DNA of 64,000 bases from Arenicola marina. Lineage: Eukaryota; Annelida; Polychaeta; Arenicolidae. The translations under genes were made by a program, and so were the position numbers. How positions within the stretch are numbered: position 1 is the first letter of the stretch; each line of letters opens with the position of its first letter. This document shows positions 27,801 to 36,800 of the stretch, piece after piece. The stretch covers positions 15,197,911 to 15,261,910 of the forward strand of contig OZ025256.1 of the NCBI GenBank assembly GCA_964019135.1, given 5' to 3'. The notes beneath the pieces are model-generated. The model worked only from the letters and a program-made list of their open reading frames with translations. It did no database searches and had not been told where the DNA came from.

Positions 27801-30800
27801 TAAAACTGAATATCAGAACAGAGACTGTCATAAATATACTTTGGTTATTGATATCACGGTGGCGCCGCCTCGCGAATGTCTTGAATTTGAGACCACCTAG
27901 CGAGCACTCTTTATGGGCGATATTCTAGTGCATGTCAAATGTAATCAAAAATAAATAAGAATAAATATTAAAATCCGGACCTTTGATCATGTGTTATTTT
28001 ATTTTGAAAATCAATGCGTTTTATATCCCAGAAATCCCAGAAAGAGTGACAATGCTAAATATCTATTTGGAGTTCCGGTGGGACGGTTGAAAAAAGGGAC
28101 AAAATTAGCATGCATACTGTAGCAGAGCACACCAGTCAATACTAGACAATAACTAAATGGGCCAAGGAACGAGCGATTAGGATGTGGCAGGTATTTTATG
28201 TTTGTGTTTGTCTCGATACAGTGATTATAATAAACGATTCCAACTGACAATATATCTACATATGACGTCATTTCCTGTACTCACTCATGACGAATATCGT
28301 GGTGAAGCTGCCTGCCGCCGCTGTCCCAACGAAAAAGCGCAATGTGACGTAAGCAGCGTAGTTAGGGATAAAGGTGGCAACGGTCGCAAAGACAACCTCC
28401 ATCACCAGGGAGATGACCAGAGCGGTGTAACGTCCCCATCTGAAAGCCAAGTAGGACGAAATGTACATCATTTGTACACCAATCATTATTGCATACGGTA
28501 TTACATGATTTTCAATAACCTGGTTTGTTTTATATTATTATGGCTCAATGATTGAAGTTTGAGATTTTATAGACGATGTGCAAATATTGTCGATAACAAT
28601 GCTATTTCGAGGGTCATTGACATAACATGTTATGGACGAAATCCTGCTTAAATGACCTGGTAACTTAACCACATGTGTGTCTTTGTACAGAAAACTTGGC
28701 GATTAAATGTTGAAATTTGAAAAAAATATTTTAATTTAGTGATTTTATGGTGGTGTAGTAATCACATAATGCTGAATGCGCGTGCACCATGTGTCCCTTG
28801 TGTATAAAGCTACCATGAGTTAAGCACTCGATCCCTCTTATGTATATAATCTCCATCTGCCCCTCACTCTCTGTCTCTTTCTCTCGGTCTCTGTGTCTCT
28901 TCGATCTCTATCCGTTTCTCTCTGTGTGTCTCTCTCTATCGCTCTCTCTGTCTCACACACTATCTTTCCGTCTCTCGCCCTATATATATATATCATTACA
29001 ATACCTGTCTGAGACTTGGCCGAAGCCGATACAACCCAGTAGAAACCCGGCCATGTACACGGTCTGTATGATGGAGACAAGGTTGGCGTCATCACAGACC
29101 AAGTCAAACTGCGGAAAACCAGAAAAACACCCATGCATAGTGATCAACCAATGACCGGAACAAACAATCTAAATTGCCCAAAACCAATATACCCTTTCGC
29201 TAGTAAATAGGCTAACGGAAACATTCATTTGTCAAGATCAAAAGAATGATTTCATTTGTAAAACCAATATATCCATAATTTTTTCTTGGTAAATGGATAA
29301 AAATAATATTGTTGAAATATTAGGCGGTAAAGCTAATATTTCTATCAAACATTTCGGCTTTTAGTCAAAACAACTTCCTGTGGGATTTCCATGGAATTCT
29401 CAATGGACGTCACATTCCGCGTTGGCGACCGATATGAGATTATCCCAAGTAATATTAACTCACACGGTGGCCCGCGAAAAGGTAATAACACGATAAACTA
29501 GGACATGTTGCATTAACAAGCAAGATCGACAATCAATCGGAAATAATTGCAACGAAACGCATAGATGTCGCATTCTCTATTTTCATTTTGCGCCGCTAGA
29601 TGGCGCTGCTATTTAACCGACCTGGCTGACTACTGAGGACACAAACTGGGACTTGTCGTACACCCAGCCATCGGGACCGCACTTCCGGGTAGCGGTGCCC
29701 TCTGGCGACATCACCGAGCGGTTCCATGTCAGGAAGTCTTCCGTGTCGTACTGGCTGAGGGAGGACGAGAGGGTGATTAGTGGCGGCCATTTATACATAT
29801 TCACTTACATGTCTACCCCGGATATCATGCCAACGTTAAGTTAGATCAACGTTATCAGCTACGTTTCAGTTACGTTATATGTTAATGTTATTCTAACGTC
29901 ATTTTGCTCATTGATGTAACGTTGCATGTTAACGTTAAGAGCAGACATTTTAAAACTAATATTTAACGGTAGCGATCGGCAAAAGCCGGCCTTACTGCTG
30001 CTGGGCACCAAGTGACACTGCGTATTTCCCGAAAGGATGACCCAACCGACGCCGGCTTTATATTAAACCTATATCAAAGACCTGGTTCAATAAAGTATTA
30101 GGACAAGCATAATTTTATGTGATTTCTAACCCCCAAACTTATTCTTCGATATGCTCGATGTCCCAGTACATGACTTACCTGTTGTTAAGGATGCCCCAGT
30201 ACATGACTTACCTGTAGTTAAGGATGCCCCAGTACATGACTTACCTGTAGTTAAGGATGCCCCAGTAATTGACTTACCTGTAGTTAAAGATGCCCCAGTA
30301 CATGACTTACCTGTAGTTAAGGATATCCCAGTACATGACTTACCTGTTGTTAAGGATGCCCCACTACATGACTTACCTGTAGTTAAGGGTGCCCCAGTAC
30401 TTGACTTAGCTGTAGTTAAGGATGACCCAGTACATGACTTACCTGTAGTTAAGGATGCCCCAGTAATTGACTTACCTGTAGTTTAGAATGCCCCAGTACG
30501 TGACTTACCTGTAGTTAGGGATGCCCCAGCACATAACTTACCTGTAGTTAAGGATGCCCCAGTAATTGACTTACCTGTAGTTAAGGATGCCCCAGTACTT
30601 GACTTACCTGTAATTAAGGATGCCCCAGTACATGACTTACCGGTAGTTAAGGATGCCCCAGTACATGACTTACTGGTAGTTAAGGATGCCCCAGTACATG
30701 ACTTACCTGTAGTTAAGGATGCCCCAGTGCTGCACTTACCTGTAAATAAGGATGCCCCAGTACTTGACTTACCTGTAGTTAAGGATGCCCCAGTGCTTCA

Positions 30801-33800
30801 CTTACCTGTAGTTAAGGATGCCCCAGTGCTTCACTTACCTGTAGTTAAGGATGCCCCAGTACATGACTTACCTGTAGTTAAAGGTGCCCAAGTACATGAC
30901 TTACCGGTAGTTAAGGATGCCCCAGTACATGACTTACCTGTAGTTAAGGATGCCCCAGTAATTGACTTACCTGTAGTTCGAGCTGCCCCAGTACATGACT
31001 TACCTGTAGTTAAGGATGCCCCAGTACATGACTTACCGATAGTTAAGGATGCCCCAGTACATGACTTACCTGTAGTTTAGGATGCCCCAGTACGTGACTT
31101 ACCTGTAGTTAAGGATGCCCCAGTGCTTCACTTACCTGTAGTTAAGGATGCCCCAGTACATGACTTACCTGTAGTTAAAGATGTCCCAGTACATGACTTA
31201 CCTGTAGTTAAGGATGCCCCAGTACTTGACTTACCTGTAGTTAAGTATGCGCCAGTACTTCACTTACTTCTTGTTAAGGATGCCCCAGTACTTGACTTAC
31301 CTGTAGTAAAGGATGTCCCAGTACTTGACTTACCTGTAGTAAAGGATGCCCCAGTACATGACTTACCTGTTGTTAAGGATGCCCCAGTACATGACTTATC
31401 TGTTGTGCAGCATGCCCCAATACTTGACTTACCTGTAGTTCAGGATGCCCCAGTACTTGACTTACCTGTAGTTAAGGATGCCCCAGTACATGACTTACCT
31501 GCAGTTAAGGATGCCCCAGTAATGACTTATCTGTAGTTAATGGTGCCCCAGTACATGACTTACCTGTAGTTAAGGGTGCCCCAGTACTTGACTTACCTGT
31601 AGTTAAGTATGCCCCAGGACTTGAATTACCTGTAGTTAAGGATGTCCCAGTACTTCACTTACTTGTTGTTAAGGATGCCCCAGTACGTGACTTACCTGTA
31701 GTAAAGGATGCCCCAGTACTTGACTTACTTGTTGTTATGGATGGCCCAGTACTTGACTTACCTGTAGTAAAGGATGCCCCAGTACATGACTTACCTGTAG
31801 TTAAGTATGCCCCAGGACTTGAATTACCTGTAGTTAAGGATGCCCCAGCACGTGACTTACCTGTAGTTAAGGATGCCCCAGTACATGACTTACATGTAGT
31901 TAAGGATGCCCCAGTACATGACTTACCTGTAGTTAAGGGTGCCCCAGTATTTGACTTACCTGTAGTTAAGGACGTTCCAGTACATGACTTACCTCTAGTT
32001 AAGGGTGCCCCAGTACATGACTTATCTGTAGTTAAGGGTGCCCCAGTACATGACTTACCTGTAGTTAAGGGTGCCCCAGTACATGACTTACCTCTAGTGA
32101 AGGATGCCCCAGTAATGACTTATCTGTAGTTAAGGGTGCCCTAGTACATGACTTACCTGTAGTTAACGGTGCCCCAGTACATGACTTACCTGTAGGTAAG
32201 GATGCCCCAGTACTTGACTTACCTGTAGTTAAGGATGCCCAAGTGCATGACTTACCTGTAGTTAAGGATGCCCCAGGACTTGAATTACCTGTAGTCAAGG
32301 ATGCCCCAGCACGTGACTTACCTGTAGTTAAGGATGCCCCAGTACATGACTTACCTGTAGTTAAGGATGCCCCAGTACATGACTTACCTGTAGTGAAGGG
32401 TGCGCCAGTATTTGACTTACCTGTAGTTAAGGACGTCCCAGTACATGACTTACCTCTAGTTAAGGGTGCCCTAGTACATGACTTATCTGTAGTTAAGGAT
32501 GCCCCAGTACATGACTTACCTTTAGTTAAGGGTGCCCCAGGACATGACTTACCTTTAGTTAAGGGTGCCCCAGGACATGACTTACTTGTAGTTAAGGGTG
32601 CCCCAGTACATGACTTACCTGTAGTTAAGGGTGCCCCAGTATTTGACTTACCTGTAGTTAAGGACGTCCCAGTACATGACTTACCTGTAGTTAAGGATGC
32701 CCCAGTACATGACTTACCTGTAGTTAAGGGTGCCCCAGTATTTGACTTACCTGTAGTTAAGGACGTCCCAGTACATGACTTACCTCTAGTTAAGGGTGCC
32801 CTAGTACATGACTTATCTGTAGTTAAGGATGCCCCAGTACATGACTTACCTTTAGTTAAGGGTGCCCCAGGACATGACTTACCTTTAGTTAAGGGTGCCC
32901 CAGTACATGACTTACCTTTAGTTAAGGGTGCCCCAGGACATGACTTACCTGTAGTTAAGGATGCCCCAGTACATGACTTACCTGTAGTTAAGGGTGCCCC
33001 AGTATTTGACTTAACTGTAGTTAAGGACGTCCCAGTACATGACTTACCTGTAGTTAAGGATGCCCCAGTACATGACTTACCTGTAGTTAAGGATGCCCCA
33101 GTACATGACTTACCTTTAGTTAAGGGTGCCCCAGGACATGACTTACCTGTAGTTAAGGGTGCCCCAGTACATGACTTACCTGTAGTTAAGGATGCCCCAG
33201 TACTTGACTTACCTGTAATTAAGGATGCCCCAGTACTTGACTTACCTGTTGTAAAGGATGCCCCAGTACATGACTTACCTGTAGTTAAGGATGCCCCAGT
33301 GCTTCACTTACCTGTAGTTAAGGATGCCCCAGTACATGACTTACCTGTAGTTAAGGATGCCCCAGTACATGACTTTCCTGTAGTTCAGGATGCCCCAGTA
33401 CATGACTTACCGGTAGTTAAGGGTGCCCCAGTACTTGACTTAGCTGTAGTTAAGGATGACCCAGTACATGACTTACCTGTAGTTAAGGATGCCCCAGTAA
33501 TTGACTTACCTGTAGTTTAGAATGCCCCAGTACGTGACTTACCTGTAGTTAGGGATGCCCCAGCACATAACTTACCTGTAGTTAAGGATGCCCCAGTAAT
33601 TGACTTACCTGTAGTTAAGGATGCCCCAGTACATGACTTACCGGTAGTTAAGGATGCCCCAGTACATGACTTACTGGTAGTTAAGGATGCCCCAGTACAT
33701 GACTTACCTGTAGTTAAGGATGCCCCAGTGCTGCACTTACCTGTAAATAAGGATGCCCCAGTACTTGACTTACCTGTAGTTAAGGATGCCCCAGTGCTTC

Positions 33801-36800
33801 ACTTACCTGTAGTTAAGGATGCCCCAGTGCTGCACTTACCTGTAGTTAAGGATGCCCCAGTACATGACTTACCTGTAGTTAAAGGTGCCCAAGTACATGA
33901 CTTACCGGTAGTTAAGGATGCCCCAGTACATGACTTACCTGTAGTTAAGGATGCCCCAGTAATTGACTTACCTGTAGTTCGAGCTGCCCCAGTACATGAC
34001 TTACCTGTAGTTAAGGATGCCCCAGTACATGACTTACCGATAGTTAAGGATGCCCCAGTACATGACTTACCTGTAGTTTAGGATGCCCCAGTACGTGACT
34101 TACCTGTAGTTAAGGATGCCCCAGTGCTTCACTTACCTGTAGTTAAGGATGCCCCAGTACATGACTTACCTGTAGTTAAAGATGTCCCAGTACATGACTT
34201 ACCTGTAGTTAAGGATGCCCCAGTACTTGACTTACCTGTAGTTAAGTATGCGCCAGTACTTCACTTACTTCTTGTTAAGGATGCCCCAGTACTTGACTTA
34301 CCTGTAGTAAAGGATGTCCCAGTACTTGACTTACCTGTAGTAAAGGATGCCCCAGTACATGACTTACCTGTTGTTAAGGATGCCCCAGTACATGACTTAT
34401 CTGTTGTGCAGCATGCCCCAATACTTGACTTACCTGTAGTTCAGGATGCCCCAGTACTTGACTTACCTGTAGTTAAGGATGCCCCAGTACATGACTTACC
34501 TGCAGTTAAGGATGCCCCAGTAATGACTTATCTGTAGTTAATGGTGCCCCAGTACATGACTTACCTGTAGTTAAGGGTGCCCCAGTACTTGACTTACCTG
34601 TAGTTAAGTATGCCCCAGGACTTGAATTACCTGTAGTTAAAGATGTCCCAGTACTTCACTTACTTGTTGTTAAGGATGCCCCAGTACGTGACTTACCTGT
34701 AGTAAAGGATGCCCCAGTACTTGACTTACTTGTTGTTATGGATGGCCCAGTACTTGACTTACCTGTAGTAAAGGATGCCCCAGTACATGACTTACCTGTA
34801 GTTAAGTATGCCCCAGGACTTGAATTACCTGTAGTTAAGGATGCCCCAGCACGTGACTTACCTGTAGTTAAGGATGCCCCAGTACATGACTTACATGTAG
34901 TTAAGGATGCCCCAGTACATGACTTACCTGTAGTTAAGGGTGCCCCAGTATTTGACTTACCTGTAGTTAAGGACGTTCCAGTACATGACTTACCTCTAGT
35001 TAAGGGTGCCCCAGTACATGACTTATCTGTAGTTAAGGGTGCCCCAGTACATGACTTACCTGTAGTTAAGGGTGCCCCAGTACATGACTTACCTCTAGTG
35101 AAGGATGCCCCAGTAATGACTTATCTGTAGTTAAGGGTGCCCTAGTACATGACTTACCTGTAGTTAACGGTGCCCCAGTACATGACTTACCTGTAGGTAA
35201 GGATGCCCCAGTACTTGACTTACCTGTAGTTAAGGATGCCCCAGTGCATGACTTACCTGTAGTTAAGGATGCCCCAGGACTTGAATTACCTGTAGTCAAG
35301 GATGCCCCAGCACGTGACTTACCTGTAGTTAAGGATGCCCCAGTACATGACTTACCTGTAGTTAAGGATGCCCCAGTACATGACTTACCTGTAGTTAAGG
35401 GTGCCCCAGTATTTGACTTACCTGTAGTTAGGGACGTCCCAGTACATGACTTACCTCTAGTTAAGGGTGCCCTAGTACATGACTTATCTGTAGTTAGGGA
35501 TGCCCCAGTACATGACTTACCTTTAGTTAAGGGTGCCCCAGGACATGACTTACCTTTAGTTAAGGGTGCCCCAGGACATGACTTACCTGTAGTTAAGGGT
35601 GCCCCAGTACATGACTTACCTGTAGTTAAGGGTGCCCCAGTATTTGACTTACCTGTAGTTAAGGACGTCCCAGTACATGACTTACCTGTAGTTAAGGATG
35701 CCCCAGTACATGACTTACCTGTAGTTAAGGGTGCCCCAGTATTTGACTTACCTGTAGTTAAGGACGTCCCAGTACATGACTTACCTCTAGTTAAGGGTGC
35801 CCTAGTACATGACTTATCTGTAGTTAAGGATGCCCCAGTACATGACTTACCTTTAGTTAAGGGTGCCCCAGGACATGACTTACCTTTAGTTAAGGGTGCC
35901 CCAGTACATGACTTACCTTTAGTTAAGGGTGCCCCAGGACATGACTTACCTGTAGTTAAGGATGCCCCAGTACATGACTTACCTGTAGTTAAGGGTGCCC
36001 CAGTATTTGACTTACCTGTAGTTAAGGACGTCCCAGTACATGACTTACCTGTAGTTAAGGATGCCCCAGTACATGACTTACCTTTAGTTAAGGGTGCCCC
36101 AGGACATGACTTACCTGTAGTTAAGGGTGCCCCAGTACATGACTTACCTGTAGTTAAGGATGCCCCAGTACTTGACTTACCTGTAATTAAGGATGCCCCA
36201 GTACTTGACTTACCTGTTGTAAAGGATGCCCCAGTACATGACTTACCTGTAGTTAAGGATGCCCCAGTGCTTCACTTACCTGTAGTTAAGGATGCCCCAG
36301 TGCTTCACTTACCTGTAGTTAAGGATGCCCCAGTACATGACTTACCTGTAGTTCAGGATGCCCCAGTACATGACTTACCGGTAGTTAAGGATGTCCCAGT
36401 ACAAGACTTACCTGTAGTTGAGGTCGTACACTCTGCACTGGCTGTAGTCGCCGGCCTCATCGGCTGCCGCCACGTATTTCTGCGTGTTATAGGACAGGTT
36501 CGCCAGTTCCGGTACCAGGCACCAGTGGTCCATGTGGCCTCCGAAGAACGTCAGCCCCAGATTCTGCCATCCTGAAGTACAGGTCCTCAAGTTGGGGTCA
36601 CTGGTGTACTGAGTACTTGATTTAAAGGTCATTGGTCACCTGGTAGCCGAGTAAGTAGTTGGATGCATTTCGAACCTTGTCGACGTTGCCTGCCTGTGGC
36701 CTGCGAACGGTGCTTTAGTTCTCCTCTCCATTGAGTCAGTGTCCATATATAAACCAAATAATCATCCTCACACAGCATGGGTTTCCAAATACATGGGGAA

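Noticed and set aside
28840-29154. Ser/Leu-rich plus-strand frame
   Set aside because: CT microsatellite running into the antisense of SLC22 exon 4.
30151-36575. Plus-strand open frames of up to 443 codons with VKDAPVHDLPV repeats
   Set aside because: They follow from a 33-bp tandem unit with no plus stop, end at random unit changes, and lie antisense in an intron whose opposite strand explains the unit as copied splice donors.
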